Shown here piece after piece: positions 15,181 through 24,749 of a stretch of DNA of 45,290 nucleotides; the stretch's first letter is position 1; each line of letters opens with the position of its first letter. Source of the stretch: Tepidiphilus sp. J10 (GTDB taxonomy: Bacteria > Pseudomonadota > Gammaproteobacteria > Burkholderiales > Thiobacillaceae); the NCBI GenBank assembly GCA_945897865.1, contig CAMDHJ010000012.1, positions 1 to 45,290 on the forward strand, in the 5' to 3' direction. The notes beneath the pieces are model-generated. The model saw nothing but the letters and a program-made list of their open reading frames with translations, had not been told where the DNA came from and did no database searches. Made by a program: the position numbers and the translations under genes.

Positions 15181-17397
15181 TTAGCGACCGCTCAACAAGT
15201 CATCCTGCAATATCCGGGGGGTGAGGAATATCAGCATTTCCGATTTGGTATCGGATTTGCTGTTGCTTCTAAATAAATTCCCCAGGACTGGCAAGTCACC
15301 AAGAAATGGGACTTTGTCGGTGTCGTTGCGCAAGGTTTGTTCGAAGATGCCACCAAGCACAGCGGTTTCTCCGTTATTGACCCTTACCTGAGTTTTGATT
15401 CGCTTGGCGTTGATGGCCACGTTGTCGCCAACCTGGGCCCCACGGGCGTCTTTGGTGACTTCAACATTGAGGATGACCGAATCGTTATTCAATACCTGCG
15501 GATTGACCAGCAGACAAAGCAGCGCATCTTTGAAGGTTGTCGTTGCAGGCGCATTGGCTGAACCGGGGGTGACGACCGGAATCTGTTCGCCTTGAAGAAT
15601 GACTGCGGGGCGTAGATTTGTGGTCACCACTCGCGGGTTGGAAACGATCTTGCCTCGGTTATCCACTTCCAGCGCCTGTAGCTCCAGACTCAGAATAGCG
15701 GCCGTTGATGCATTGAAAATGGTAAATCCCAGGCTGGGTGCACCGGCAGCGCCCAGATTGACGTTGGTCGTTGGCGCTGCGGCGGTGACACCAGTAGTCG
15801 CGCCTACGGCTGAGGTTTCGTAAGTACCCAAACCAAACTTGGTATCGCCACTCTTGCCACTACCCTGGAATCCCAGCTTGGCGCCCAAATCACGGCTGAA
15901 TGTGTCATCGGCGACCACGATGCGCGCTTCGATCATGACCTGCTTTGAAGGCACGTCGACGCCCTTCAGCACTTCTTCGATGGCGGTATGGCGTTCCAGC
16001 GTATCGGTGACAACCAATGTGTTGGTGGTCAGGTCGTGCGACGCGCCGCCACGGTTGGATAACACACGATTGACATTGTTGTTTGAATTCGCTGAATTTC
16101 CAGATTGACCTGAAGTAGTACTTCCGCTGGACCCGCCTGAAGTGACATCGGCCTGGATCCCCGTTGAACTCGGTGAACAAGTAGCGGTTTCCTGGCTTCC
16201 TGAGAGCGATCTGGATTCTCCAGAAATAACCGCCAAAGCCTCATCCGCGCGCAGATAGTTGAGGCGATAACTCCGCGTAGTCAGCGTCTCCAGATCCGCC
16301 AACGATTTCTTGGCTTCCAGTTCCTGCTTTTCCTTGGCCGCGAGTTCATCGCGTGGGGCGATCCAGATCACACTGCCGCTGGCGCGTTTGTCGAGTCCTT
16401 TGGCGCGCATGATGATGTCCAGCGCCTGATCCCAGGGCACATCCTTCAGCCGCAGAGTGACATTCCCGGAGACGGTATCGCTGGCGATGATGTTCAACCC
16501 GGTGAAGTCGGCGATGACTTGCAGCACTGCCCGCACTTCAACATTCTGGAAATTCAGCGTGAGTTTTTCGCCGCTATAGATCGGCTTTTCACTCTTGGCC
16601 AGACTGGGATCGTCAAGCGAACGGATATCCATGACGAACTGATTGCCGGTTTGATGCGCCGAGTAATCCCATCGGCCTTTGGGCGTGACCAGCATGCGAA
16701 CGTTCTTGCCCTGCTCGAAGGTTTCGATCAGTTGCGCCGGGGTTGCGAAATCTGCGACATCCAGACGCCGCTGGAGAGCGCCGGGCAGCGTTGTGTTGAG
16801 AAAATCGACTTGGATGGCGCGACCTTTTTGCTGAATGTCGATGCCGACACCGGGGTCGCTCAGGCTGATCGTGATGCGGCCTTCATTGTTTTTACCGCGA
16901 CGAAAATCGACATCGCGGATACCGTATTCACGTTGGCTGCTTGCTGCCGCAAACTTTGCTGGCGCGCTTGCTGGCATACCGGCATCGGCTTTCATAGTCG
17001 CGCCCTGCAACACAACCAGAATCATGTTGCGATCCTTGCGCAATTCATGGCTGGCCGGCACGTTCAGGTTGAACACGATGCGTGTCCGTTCACCTGCCTG
17101 AACCACCTGGTAATTCTTGATCGTGGCGCTGTTCATCGATTCAACCACGCGTCCGATGCTGTTTGTGGTGTCGGCAAGATCGACGACCAATCGATGCGGA
17201 TTACTGGTCGTAAATGAAACCGGCATGGCCTCGACCGTGTCTTTCATGATGATCTTGATTACTTGGCTTTCATTCGGCCCTTCCGCGACGGAAACCCGGT
17301 TCAGCACATTGGCTGCATAGCCAGGCAAGGCGGCGAAATATGCCAGGCCAGCGACCAAGCTGATCCAGACAGGCATCTTCGATTGATTTGTTTTCAT
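15181..17397 (-). CDS. pilQ: Type IV pilus outer-membrane secretin PilQ
   Basis: A 738-residue secretin through which type IV pili leave the cell. The signal peptide ends near LPGYAAN. Two AMIN peptidoglycan-binding domains (about 30-125 and 160-255) come first, then the STN/N0 region (LTLNFQNVEVRAVLQVIADF, about 278). Next are the N1 domain with a Ser/Gly/Asn-rich insertion (about 405-445, GGSSGSTTSGQSGNSANSNN) and the secretin core with GEQIPVVTPGSANAP and the C-terminal FLGDLPVLGNLFRS signature. It is the last gene of pilMNOPQ and starts six bases after the pilP stop. The aroK-aroB genes that often follow pilQ are absent; an Rpn-type gene lies there instead. Confidence 0.96.
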   Translation of the reverse strand: MKTNQSKMPVWISLVAGLAYFAALPGYAANVLNRVSVAEGPNESQVIKIIMKDTVEAMPVSFTTSNPHRLVVDLADTTNSIGRVVESMNSATIKNYQVVQAGERTRIVFNLNVPASHELRKDRNMILVVLQGATMKADAGMPASAPAKFAAASSQREYGIRDVDFRRGKNNEGRITISLSDPGVGIDIQQKGRAIQVDFLNTTLPGALQRRLDVADFATPAQLIETFEQGKNVRMLVTPKGRWDYSAHQTGNQFVMDIRSLDDPSLAKSEKPIYSGEKLTLNFQNVEVRAVLQVIADFTGLNIIASDTVSGNVTLRLKDVPWDQALDIIMRAKGLDKRASGSVIWIAPRDELAAKEKQELEAKKSLADLETLTTRSYRLNYLRADEALAVISGESRSLSGSQETATCSPSSTGIQADVTSGGSSGSTTSGQSGNSANSNNNVNRVLSNRGGASHDLTTNTLVVTDTLERHTAIEEVLKGVDVPSKQVMIEARIVVADDTFSRDLGAKLGFQGSGKSGDTKFGLGTYETSAVGATTGVTAAAPTTNVNLGAAGAPSLGFTIFNASTAAILSLELQALEVDNRGKIVSNPRVVTTNLRPAVILQGEQIPVVTPGSANAPATTTFKDALLCLLVNPQVLNNDSVILNVEVTKDARGAQVGDNVAINAKRIKTQVRVNNGETAVLGGIFEQTLRNDTDKVPFLGDLPVLGNLFRSNSKSDTKSEMLIFLTPRILQDDLLSGR

Positions 17398-17402
17398 AAC
17401 GT

Positions 17403-17933
17403 CTACTCCTGAAGGGCCAGCGTGGCCTTCGTTTCAGTCCAGTCGCCCACGCCATCCTGGACGGTTTCCCTGAGTTCTATGCTGAGATCGGTGATGCCGA
17501 TGACCAGGCCAAAATTAAGTCCCATGTAATCCCCCTTCTTAACCCGAAAAAGGGTGCTTTCGGGGGTACGGACAAGCGCGAAGCGTTGGTTGTCCTTGCT
17601 GATGGTGCCAACCATGCGCAAGCCGTCGAGTGGAAATTGCTCCAGCGGCCCCTTCGGGCGGCTGAGGTCCGGCTGAAACTCGCCGCCCCCTTTTGCCTGC
17701 TTCAGACTACGTGGCTGAAATGGGTCTGGACTGTCTTCCGGCTCGTAGATAAAGGTTGTCTGTGGTTTGACTTCCGGCAAGGGTTCCAACGCTGGCTGCG
17801 CGGTTGTACCTGTCGTGTCCATGAATTCACGCAGATCTGAATATTGGTCCTGACCGCAGCCCGTCAACAAAACCAGACAAGCCAGCAACAGGGGTGAGAC
17901 TGAACACTTTGCATTGAAACGAGACCGGGTCAT
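17403..17933 (-). CDS. pilP: Type IV pilus assembly lipoprotein PilP
   Basis: A 176-residue inner-membrane lipoprotein that joins the PilN/PilO platform to PilQ. The signal peptide ends in the lipobox LTGC. A disordered Pro-rich linker follows (PLPEVKPQTTFIYEPEDSPD), then the compact beta-sandwich HR domain (LDGLRMVGTISKDNQRFALV, TLFRVKKGDYMGLNFG). The length is normal for the family. It overlaps pilO by four bases and lies directly upstream of pilQ. Confidence 0.94.
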   Translation of the reverse strand: MTRSRFNAKCSVSPLLLACLVLLTGCGQDQYSDLREFMDTTGTTAQPALEPLPEVKPQTTFIYEPEDSPDPFQPRSLKQAKGGGEFQPDLSRPKGPLEQFPLDGLRMVGTISKDNQRFALVRTPESTLFRVKKGDYMGLNFGLVIGITDLSIELRETVQDGVGDWTETKATLALQE

Positions 17934-18553
17934 TTGTTCTCTCCCGCCTGTTTTTGTCTGCGCACTGCGGCCAGCTCGTTTTCATCCAGATACCGATAAG
18001 TCTGCACTCTCGCATCCATGCTCAGGAGACCATCTTTTTGCGGCACCAGATTGACGTCATGCAGCGTCACAATCCGCGGCATTTGGGCAAGATCACTCAC
18101 GAAACCACCGATATCGTGATAAGTGCCACTAACCATGATCGCCACCGGCAAGGTGGCGTAGAAACCAGCCAGGGTCTCGGCCCCCGGTCGAAACAAGTTG
18201 AATTCGAGACCTCGTCCAACGCCGACCTGATTGATATCGGCCAGCAAAGCGTCCATTTGCGAGCGATCCGGCAATTGGCGCAGCATAGCGGCGAGTGATT
18301 GTTCCACCTCGGCCAGTCTGCGTTTGTAGGCTTCGTAATGAAATACCTGGCTTTTCTTGGCAGTGAAACTAGCGCGCAGTGCTTGTTCTTCCGCATGCGC
18401 GGCATCCAGACTCTGTTTCGCGTCCGCCCAGACCAGATACCAACCGCCGGCCAGGATGGCGAAGAACAATACGACCAAGACCACGGCGCGAACCGGTGCA
18501 GGTGCACTCGTGATGTCTTTCAAATCGAGATTGTTGATATCCGACAGATTCAT
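17930..18553 (-). CDS. pilO: Type IV pilus inner-membrane platform protein PilO
   Basis: A 207-residue bitopic protein. The membrane segment is at about residues 22-45 (APVRAVVLVVLFFAILAGGW), then a coiled coil (about 50-95) and a ferredoxin-like periplasmic domain (FYATLPVAIMVSGTYHDIGG). It forms a heterodimer with PilN and aligns the motor with the pilus. Its start overlaps the pilN stop and its stop overlaps the pilP start by four bases each, so the set should be made in fixed proportion. Confidence 0.95.
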   Translation of the reverse strand: MNLSDINNLDLKDITSAPAPVRAVVLVVLFFAILAGGWYLVWADAKQSLDAAHAEEQALRASFTAKKSQVFHYEAYKRRLAEVEQSLAAMLRQLPDRSQMDALLADINQVGVGRGLEFNLFRPGAETLAGFYATLPVAIMVSGTYHDIGGFVSDLAQMPRIVTLHDVNLVPQKDGLLSMDARVQTYRYLDENELAAVRRQKQAGENK

Positions 18554-19131
18554 GGTTTACCCCCCTTCTGCTTCGCTTCCGGGGTCTGGCGAGCGATTTT
18601 TACGTTGAGGGAAAATTCTGAACTGCGCACCGGGCCAACCATGGCTGACTTGACTTCAACCAGAACCGGCTCATCGAACAAATCAGTGGCTTCCAGCGAC
18701 CTCATAAAGGTAGAAACTCGAGCGCTCGATTGAGCATAGCCAGACAAGGCAAGCAGGTCGCCGGACTGCTTGACGCTCTTGAGGTAGAGCCCCTCGGGCA
18801 GACGCCGCATGAGTTCGTCAAACATGACAACCGCTTCACCACGGTTGTTCTGCAAGGTTTCGACGACTTTCTTGCGTTCCAGCAAATCGTCTGTCTTTTC
18901 CTTTAGCTCGGCAATCTCGGCGATCTGTTTGTCGAGTTTGACCATTTCATCTTTGAGGAATGTGTTGCGAGCATCCTGGGCGGTTTTCGCATTCACCAGA
19001 TAGGCTTGACCAGCCGCCACCACAGCGAGGCCCAGCCCAACCACGATGGCGGCAAGAATGGCGAACCAGCGCTGTTGCCGAGCTTTGCGCAGCTGGCGAT
19101 GCGGGAGGAGGTTGATGCGGATCGGGGTCAT
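18550..19131 (-). CDS. pilN: Type IV pilus inner-membrane platform protein PilN
   Basis: A 193-residue partner of PilO. The conserved N-terminal tail MTPIRINLLPHR inserts into a groove of PilM. One membrane segment follows (FAILAAIVVGLGLAVVAAGQ, about 24-43), then a coiled coil and a ferredoxin-like domain (MRRLPEGLYLKSVKQSGDLL). All expected elements are present and the length is typical. It overlaps pilM upstream and pilO downstream by four bases. Confidence 0.95.
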   Translation of the reverse strand: MTPIRINLLPHRQLRKARQQRWFAILAAIVVGLGLAVVAAGQAYLVNAKTAQDARNTFLKDEMVKLDKQIAEIAELKEKTDDLLERKKVVETLQNNRGEAVVMFDELMRRLPEGLYLKSVKQSGDLLALSGYAQSSARVSTFMRSLEATDLFDEPVLVEVKSAMVGPVRSSEFSLNVKIARQTPEAKQKGGKP

Positions 19132-20204
19132 TCTGGATCAAACCTTCGCAAAGCGAGGCCACAAGCCACAAAAAGCGCGGGCGCTTCGGAAGCCAGCTGA
19201 CGCGGCTTGACGTGATTCGAAACGGCCATCTTGGCGAAGGGGTTTGCAATCAGCGTGCTGGTCTGCATCCGACTGTGCACAACATCATCAAGCCCCGGTA
19301 TGGCAGCACAGCCGCCAGCCAACAAAATATGATCCACGCTTTGAAACGAGGTGGCGGAGTAGAACAACTGCAATGCACGCCCGATTTCCTGCGCCACGGA
19401 GTCGAGGAATGGCTGCAAAACTTCCGATTCGTAGCTGTCGGGCAGCAGGCCCTTGCGTTTTGCATCTTCCGCTTCTTCAGACGGCAAATCGAAGCGGCGG
19501 CTGATTTCATTGGTCAGCGCGCTTCCGCCAAGCGCATGTTCACGCTGATAGACGGTTTGGTTGTCGTGCAGGATATTGACGTGCGTGGTGTGTGCGCCGA
19601 CGTCGATGACCGCAATGGTTTGGCCTTTGCCATTGTCCGGTAATTGAAACGCCATCTGCTCATAGGCGGTCAACGTTGCAAAGGCATCAACGTCCATGAT
19701 GACCACTCTTAGACCAACCGCCTCGGCAAGCGCGACCCGCTCTTCAACGCGTTCCCGCCGAGCCAAAACGAGGAGTGCGTCGTTTTCATTCGGGTTCTTC
19801 ACGCTAGAACCAAGAATCTGGTAATCGAGGCTGATGTCACCGAGCGGAAATGATGCCACCTGATTCGCTTCCGCTGTCACCTGGGTATCGATTTCAGCTT
19901 CAGTTGCGCCGCTTGGCAACATGATTTTTTTGGTAATCACAGAGGAGGCTGGCAGGGCCATGACCACATCGCGAGTCCGCGTATCGAGCGCCTTCCAGGC
20001 TTCACGCATGGCGGCCTCCACGACTTCGATCTTGGCAATTGCACCATCCTGAACAGCGTCTCTTGGCAAGGGTGAAATGGCATAGCGCTCGACCCGGCGC
20101 ATGCCTTTGCCACCGTCTGCCAGCTCAAGCATTTTCACTGCTGATGAGCTAACATCAACTCCGATCAGAGGGCGAGAACCTGAGCCCAAAAAAGCAAGTT
20201 TCAA
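19128..20204 (-). CDS. pilM: Type IV pilus actin-like ATPase PilM
   Basis: A 358-residue cytoplasmic protein of the FtsA/actin fold, first gene of pilMNOPQ. Nucleotide-binding motifs are visible: PLIGVDVSSSAVKMLEL (phosphate 1), VIDVGAHTTHVNIL (phosphate 2) and ILLAGGCAAIPGLDDVV (adenosine loop). It binds the PilN tail and links the platform to the motor ATPases. It faces away from the PBP1a gene across 181 bases that hold its likely promoter; this divergent pilM-PBP1a pair is common in betaproteobacteria and gammaproteobacteria. Confidence 0.95.
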   Translation of the reverse strand: MKLAFLGSGSRPLIGVDVSSSAVKMLELADGGKGMRRVERYAISPLPRDAVQDGAIAKIEVVEAAMREAWKALDTRTRDVVMALPASSVITKKIMLPSGATEAEIDTQVTAEANQVASFPLGDISLDYQILGSSVKNPNENDALLVLARRERVEERVALAEAVGLRVVIMDVDAFATLTAYEQMAFQLPDNGKGQTIAVIDVGAHTTHVNILHDNQTVYQREHALGGSALTNEISRRFDLPSEEAEDAKRKGLLPDSYESEVLQPFLDSVAQEIGRALQLFYSATSFQSVDHILLAGGCAAIPGLDDVVHSRMQTSTLIANPFAKMAVSNHVKPRQLASEAPALFVACGLALRRFDPE

Positions 20205-20243
20205 ACAAATTCCCCTTCACAGACACCGACTTCAGGCGCTTAT

Positions 20244-20273
20244 TTAATAATCTGCGTTAAATCCTAGCAACAA
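20244..20273 (-). promoter_or_regulatory. Candidate sigma-70 promoter for pilMNOPQ
   Basis: On the minus strand TTGTTG (plus 20268-20273) and TATTAA (plus 20244-20249) are separated by 18 bases and lie about 40-70 bases before the pilM start in an AT-rich tract. Hexamer matches are moderate. The same 181-base region must also hold the PBP1a promoter, which was not pinned down. Confidence 0.35.
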
Positions 20274-20385
20274 CTCGTTAATATTTACAAGGTTTTTCAA
20301 TTCTTTCAGTTCAGCTTGCCTTGTTCTTCAACTTGATCTTACCCTTGGCCTTACCCAATTAATCCGGTTTCCCCGCGAGCCTGAA

Positions 20386-22722
20386 ATGACCCGTTGGTGG
20401 TACATCCTGCTAGCTTCTGCCGTTGGCATCGTGACATCGGCAGTTGCGATAATAGCCTTAGCTTCCGCAATTATTTATCCAAATTTACCCAGTTTGGATG
20501 CGCTGAAAGACTATCAGCCCAAGCAACCTTTGCGCATCTACACAGAGGAAGGTGCGCTGATCGGAGAATTTGGCGAGGAACGGCGTGCGGTCGTCAGGTT
20601 GAAAGATGCACCCAAAGCATTGCCGCAGGCAATCTTGGCGGCAGAGGACGAACGTTTTTATAGCCATGGTGGCGTCGATACCCTGGGCGTTCTGCGTGCT
20701 GCGTTGTCAAATCTGATGTCACTCGGCGTCAAGGAGGGTGCTTCGACGATCACCATGCAGGTGGCGCGAAATTTCTTTCTTAGCTCGGAAAAATCCCTTA
20801 CCCGCAAGATGAACGAAGCGCTCCTTGCGATCAAGATTGAGCATGCCCTGACGAAGGATGAAATTCTCGAGCTGTACATCAACCATATTTTTCTGGGCCA
20901 GCGTGCCTATGGTTTTGCCGCCGCCGCACAAATCTATTTCGGCAAGCCATTGGCCAAGATCAGTGTCGCCGAAGCTGCGATGTTGGCCGGCTTGCCGAAA
21001 GCACCTTCCGCTTACAACCCGGTGGTCAATCCAACCCGTGCCAGAAGCCGTCAGCTTTACGTACTGGGGCGCATGAAGACACTGGGTTACATTTCCGACA
21101 AGACCTACCAGCAAGCCAAGTCGCAACGCTTGCCAATCAAGTACTCGACGCAGAGTTTTGACGTCGGCGCGCATCATCTGGCTGAACTGGTCAGGCAGCG
21201 TATGTTCGAAAAATATGGCGCGGATATTTATGTCAGTGGCATGAAAGTATTCACAACACTGCGTCTGGCCGATCAGAAAGCGGCACTGAATGGCGTTCGT
21301 CAGGGTATTTTTGAATTCCATCGCAGACGCGGCTATACCGGACCGGAAGGCAGAGTCGAACTACCCGCCGATGAGCCGGATGCCGAAAAGACCATTGAGG
21401 AGACTCTGCTCGGACTCGAAGAAGTCAATGGCATGCTCCCCGCCATCGTCCTTGGCATCAACAAATCACAAATCAAACTGCGTCTGCGCAATGGGGATGA
21501 GGTCGCGTTGGGCAGCAGTGAAGTCAAATTCGCTCAGCGCTTTTTGTCTACCAAAATGGCCCAGAAAAAGCGCCTGACACGCGGCAGTATTGTGCGGGTG
21601 GGGCGGCTGAAGCCCGATGCGGACTGGCAGCTCAACTATCTGCCGCAAGTCGAGGTCGCGTTCATCGCGCTTAATCCAGGCAATGGGGCGGTTCTCGCCA
21701 TGGTGGGGGGGTTCGACTTCGCGCTCAATCAGTTCAACCACGTCACACAGGCCACGCGTCAGGCGGGCTCCAGCTTCAAACCTTTTGTGTATTCGGCCGC
21801 TCTCGAACGAGGCATTACGCCCGCGACCGTGTTCGATGACGCCCCCATTTCGGTTGACCCGGCCGAGACAGGCGGGGTGAGTTGGGAACCGAAAAACTAT
21901 GACGGAACCATGGAAGGTCCGCTTTCGCTGCGCAATGCCTTGGCAAAATCCAAAAACCTGATTTCCATTCGTGTACTGGAAAGAGTCGGCACCGAATTCG
22001 CCCAGCAACACATTGCAAAATTCGGCTTCGACATGCGGCGCATCCCTCCGTATATGACGATGGCGCTGGGCGCAGGGGAAGTGACCCCGCTTTCTCTGGC
22101 GTCGGCCTATGCGGTATTTGCAAATGGCGGCAAGTCGATCACCCCATGGCATCTGTTGCGGGTTACCGACAAGAATGGACGCGTGCTTGAAACCTTTAGT
22201 CCGCCACCGTCCTATCAAGCAATCGATCCGCGCAACGCATTCATCACCACCAGCCTGATGCAGGATGTCATCCGGCGCGGAACCGCAACTGCCGCGCTGA
22301 AACTTGGCCGATCCGATCTTGCCGGAAAAACCGGCACAACGAATGATCACCATGACGCCTGGTTCGCCGGCTTTCAGCCGACACGGGTAGCGGTAGCCTG
22401 GATGGGATATGACAAACCACGGCCGCTGGGTTCGGGCGAGACGGGCGGAGGTACCGCGCTGCCGATCTGGATTCGCTACATGGGAGAAACCCTGCGCAGC
22501 ACCCCAGATTCGCCTTTCGCCATGCCTGATGGCGTCGTCTCGGTCGAGATTGACCCGATTACCGGCATGTCGGTCGAGCCGGGCCAAGGCGTCAATGAAT
22601 ACTTCTATCAGGAATTTTCCCCCGGCTATCAGGCTGAACAAATCGCGGAGCCCGACGCGCTAACGCCAGACCTGCCGCCCGCGGCCCCACTCCTATCCCC
22701 TGTCGAGTTGAGCCCGCAGTGA
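20386..22722 (+). CDS. mrcA: Class A penicillin-binding protein 1A (bifunctional peptidoglycan synthase)
   Basis: A 778-residue inner-membrane enzyme that polymerises glycan strands and crosslinks them. A signal anchor lies at residues about 5-28. The GT51 glycosyltransferase domain (about 50-230) has EDERFYSHGGVD and the QVARNFFLS segment. An OB-like insertion follows at about 300-400. The transpeptidase domain has all three catalytic motifs: SSFK with the nucleophile Ser in 462-465, SKN near 525 and KTGT at 648-651. The C-terminal tail is Pro/Ala-rich. The size is normal for betaproteobacterial PBP1a. It faces away from pilM, and its TGA overlaps the GTG start of the next gene. Confidence 0.95.
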   Translation: MTRWWYILLASAVGIVTSAVAIIALASAIIYPNLPSLDALKDYQPKQPLRIYTEEGALIGEFGEERRAVVRLKDAPKALPQAILAAEDERFYSHGGVDTLGVLRAALSNLMSLGVKEGASTITMQVARNFFLSSEKSLTRKMNEALLAIKIEHALTKDEILELYINHIFLGQRAYGFAAAAQIYFGKPLAKISVAEAAMLAGLPKAPSAYNPVVNPTRARSRQLYVLGRMKTLGYISDKTYQQAKSQRLPIKYSTQSFDVGAHHLAELVRQRMFEKYGADIYVSGMKVFTTLRLADQKAALNGVRQGIFEFHRRRGYTGPEGRVELPADEPDAEKTIEETLLGLEEVNGMLPAIVLGINKSQIKLRLRNGDEVALGSSEVKFAQRFLSTKMAQKKRLTRGSIVRVGRLKPDADWQLNYLPQVEVAFIALNPGNGAVLAMVGGFDFALNQFNHVTQATRQAGSSFKPFVYSAALERGITPATVFDDAPISVDPAETGGVSWEPKNYDGTMEGPLSLRNALAKSKNLISIRVLERVGTEFAQQHIAKFGFDMRRIPPYMTMALGAGEVTPLSLASAYAVFANGGKSITPWHLLRVTDKNGRVLETFSPPPSYQAIDPRNAFITTSLMQDVIRRGTATAALKLGRSDLAGKTGTTNDHHDAWFAGFQPTRVAVAWMGYDKPRPLGSGETGGGTALPIWIRYMGETLRSTPDSPFAMPDGVVSVEIDPITGMSVEPGQGVNEYFYQEFSPGYQAEQIAEPDALTPDLPPAAPLLSPVELSPQ

Positions 22723-23309
22723 GAGATGCACACCCTTCCCATAACCGGGCACGCATTGCCGATCTGGCTGCGCGCTTGATTGCCGAGCATGGCATCCATG
22801 ACTACGCGCTGGCAAAACGCAAAGCTGCACGCAGCCTGGGCTTGCCGGAGGGGCATGGCTTGCCAAGCAACGAGGAAATCGATGCCGCTCTGGTCTATCG
22901 TCAATCACTGTTCGAACCTGAAGAGCAAGCTGCGCTGTTGCATGACCTGCGTCAGCAGGCACTCGCAGTAATGCGGGTTTTCGAGCCTTTCTCGCCTTTT
23001 CTGACCGGCATGGTTGCTTCGGGTGCGGTTTCTGAGCACAGCTTGATCGAACTCGATATCGATGCCGATTCGAGCAAGGATTTTGATCAGTTCCTGGTCA
23101 ATCACAACATCGAATACAAGATCCAGGACAAAGGCGGCCGTGTGGCTTACCTGATCTATTCGGAGCCAACGGATATTCTGCTCAGAATCAATTCAGGAGA
23201 GAGTTTTCACGCTGGCCGCACCCGCTTGAATCGGAGTCAACTTGAAAGATTGATGCAGACGCAAACCCCGCTTGCTGCACCAGCAAGCAGTTTAACGCCG
23301 CAACATTAA
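22719..23309 (+). CDS. Uncharacterised betaproteobacterial protein coupled to PBP1a
   Basis: A 196-residue soluble protein that starts at a GTG overlapping the PBP1a stop (GTGA), implying coupling. The N-terminal half is a helical domain with a conserved look (NRARIADLAARLIAEHGIHD, AKRKAARSLGLPEGHGLPSN). The C-terminal half (GMVASGAVSEHSLIELDIDA, then DSSKDFDQFLVNHNIEYKI) resembles the palm of a minimal nucleotidyltransferase, with Asp-x-Asp in ELDIDAD, though the GS motif is degenerate. Similar proteins are recalled from other betaproteobacteria as hypothetical or nucleotidyltransferase-like. Its role is unknown; coupling to a cell-wall synthase hints at, but does not show, an envelope link. 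Confidence 0.75.
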   Translation: MRDAHPSHNRARIADLAARLIAEHGIHDYALAKRKAARSLGLPEGHGLPSNEEIDAALVYRQSLFEPEEQAALLHDLRQQALAVMRVFEPFSPFLTGMVASGAVSEHSLIELDIDADSSKDFDQFLVNHNIEYKIQDKGGRVAYLIYSEPTDILLRINSGESFHAGRTRLNRSQLERLMQTQTPLAAPASSLTPQH

Positions 23310-23363
23310 TGTATCTATGGTCAAAATGATTTCACTCGCCCCTACGTTCGAATCACACCAACC

Positions 23364-24749
23364 ATGATCCGATTCTTCCGCCATTACATCCCGATGAGCA
23401 TGTTGATGCTCACCGTCGTCGAGTTTCTGGTGTTTGCTTACATCAGTAGCTTCGTGGCGGAACGCTATGCCAGCCAACTGTTAAGCGTCGGGCACGGCGC
23501 TGATTACAAGCCTTGGCTGTTCGCGGCAATACTGACCTTGCTCAATTCTACTTTTGGCCTCTATGACTGGGAGTGGACCAAGGGCTTGAAAAGCTTGTTG
23601 ATAAGAGTCGGCGGCAGTTTTTTTGTCTCGGCTGGCATTCTTGCCTTGGGTGGTCAGTTATTGCAGATGGTATTCCCCGTTGGCACTGAGTATCTGGTCG
23701 GCATGCTGGTCGCCGGACTTGCTTCCGTGCTGATCCGTCTGTTGTTCATGGAGTGGGGCAAAACCGATCTTTTCAAGAAGCGCATCCTGATCCTCGGCAC
23801 CGGTAGCCGGGCTTCCAAAATCGAGGAAATGGTGTCCTCCGGGGAGGCGCAGGGTTTGTACATCGTCGGCTACATGCCGCTTGGCACCTCGCATCATTAT
23901 GTACCGCACGATCGGGTACTCAATGAAGAATACGGCTCGCTGTTCGATACCGCGAGCCGACTCGGCGCCAGTGAAATCGTGGTGGCGGTTAGAGAACGAC
24001 GTGGCGGCGGACTGCCGATGGCAGACCTGCTCGAATGCAAACTGCGGGGTTTGCACATTCTTGATCTGCCCGCCTTCTTCGAGAGACAGACAGGCATCCT
24101 CCCGCTCGAAGCGATCAATGCCAGCTGGATGATTTTTTCCGAGGGCTTCTCGCAAGGCTCGGCGCGCGACGTGGTCAAGCGCTTGTTCGATCTGGTGATC
24201 AGCGGCTCATTTCTGCTGTTTACGCTTCCGATCATGCTACTCACCAGCTTATCCATCCGCATGGAGAGTCGCGGTCCGGTTTTCTATACCCAGGAGCGCA
24301 TCGGTCAATTTGGTCATCCGTTCACCATCTTCAAATTCCGCAGTATGTTTACTGATGCAGAAAAGGATGGATTACCGGTCTGGGCACGCCAAAAGGATGA
24401 CCGCACGACACGGGTGGGTCGCTTCATCCGACGCACACGCATCGACGAACTTCCGCAGATACTGAATGTTTTCCTCGGCCACATGAGCTTTGTTGGGCCG
24501 CGCCCGGAAAGGCCATATTTCGTCAACGAATTGGCCGCGCAAATTCCCTATTACCATGCCCGACATAGCGTCAAACCGGGTATCACCGGCTGGGCGCAAG
24601 TCAAATTTCCGTATGGCGCCAGTGTCGAAGACGCGATGAACAAACTTCAGTACGACCTGTATTACGTGAAAAATCACAGCCTGTTCCTTGACTTGATGGT
24701 GTTGCTGCAAACGACTCAGGTCGTGGTACTGGGCAAAGGGGTGCGTTAG
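23364..24749 (+). CDS. XrtA/PEP-CTERM-type undecaprenyl-phosphate sugar phosphotransferase (TIGR03013-like)
   Basis: A 461-residue polytopic enzyme that loads the first sugar-1-phosphate onto undecaprenyl phosphate to start exopolysaccharide repeat synthesis. Four to five hydrophobic segments occupy the first 130 residues. A Rossmann-like CoA-binding region follows (RILILGTGSRASKIEEMV, about 140). The C-terminal bacterial sugar-transferase domain starts near 265 (KRLFDLVISGSFLLFTLPIM) with the conserved KFRSM, RRTRIDELPQILNVF, GPRPERP and KPGITGWAQ motifs. The subtype is inferred from sequence and from the PrsK and PrsR genes that follow, a grouping known from exosortase-A genomes. The exosortase itself is not in the window. 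Confidence 0.9.
   Translation: MIRFFRHYIPMSMLMLTVVEFLVFAYISSFVAERYASQLLSVGHGADYKPWLFAAILTLLNSTFGLYDWEWTKGLKSLLIRVGGSFFVSAGILALGGQLLQMVFPVGTEYLVGMLVAGLASVLIRLLFMEWGKTDLFKKRILILGTGSRASKIEEMVSSGEAQGLYIVGYMPLGTSHHYVPHDRVLNEEYGSLFDTASRLGASEIVVAVRERRGGGLPMADLLECKLRGLHILDLPAFFERQTGILPLEAINASWMIFSEGFSQGSARDVVKRLFDLVISGSFLLFTLPIMLLTSLSIRMESRGPVFYTQERIGQFGHPFTIFKFRSMFTDAEKDGLPVWARQKDDRTTRVGRFIRRTRIDELPQILNVFLGHMSFVGPRPERPYFVNELAAQIPYYHARHSVKPGITGWAQVKFPYGASVEDAMNKLQYDLYYVKNHSLFLDLMVLLQTTQVVVLGKGVR

Noticed and set aside
21466-22641. A 391-codon minus-strand frame inside the PBP1a gene
   Set aside because: It lies fully within a gene with intact catalytic motifs and reads as low-complexity antisense peptide.
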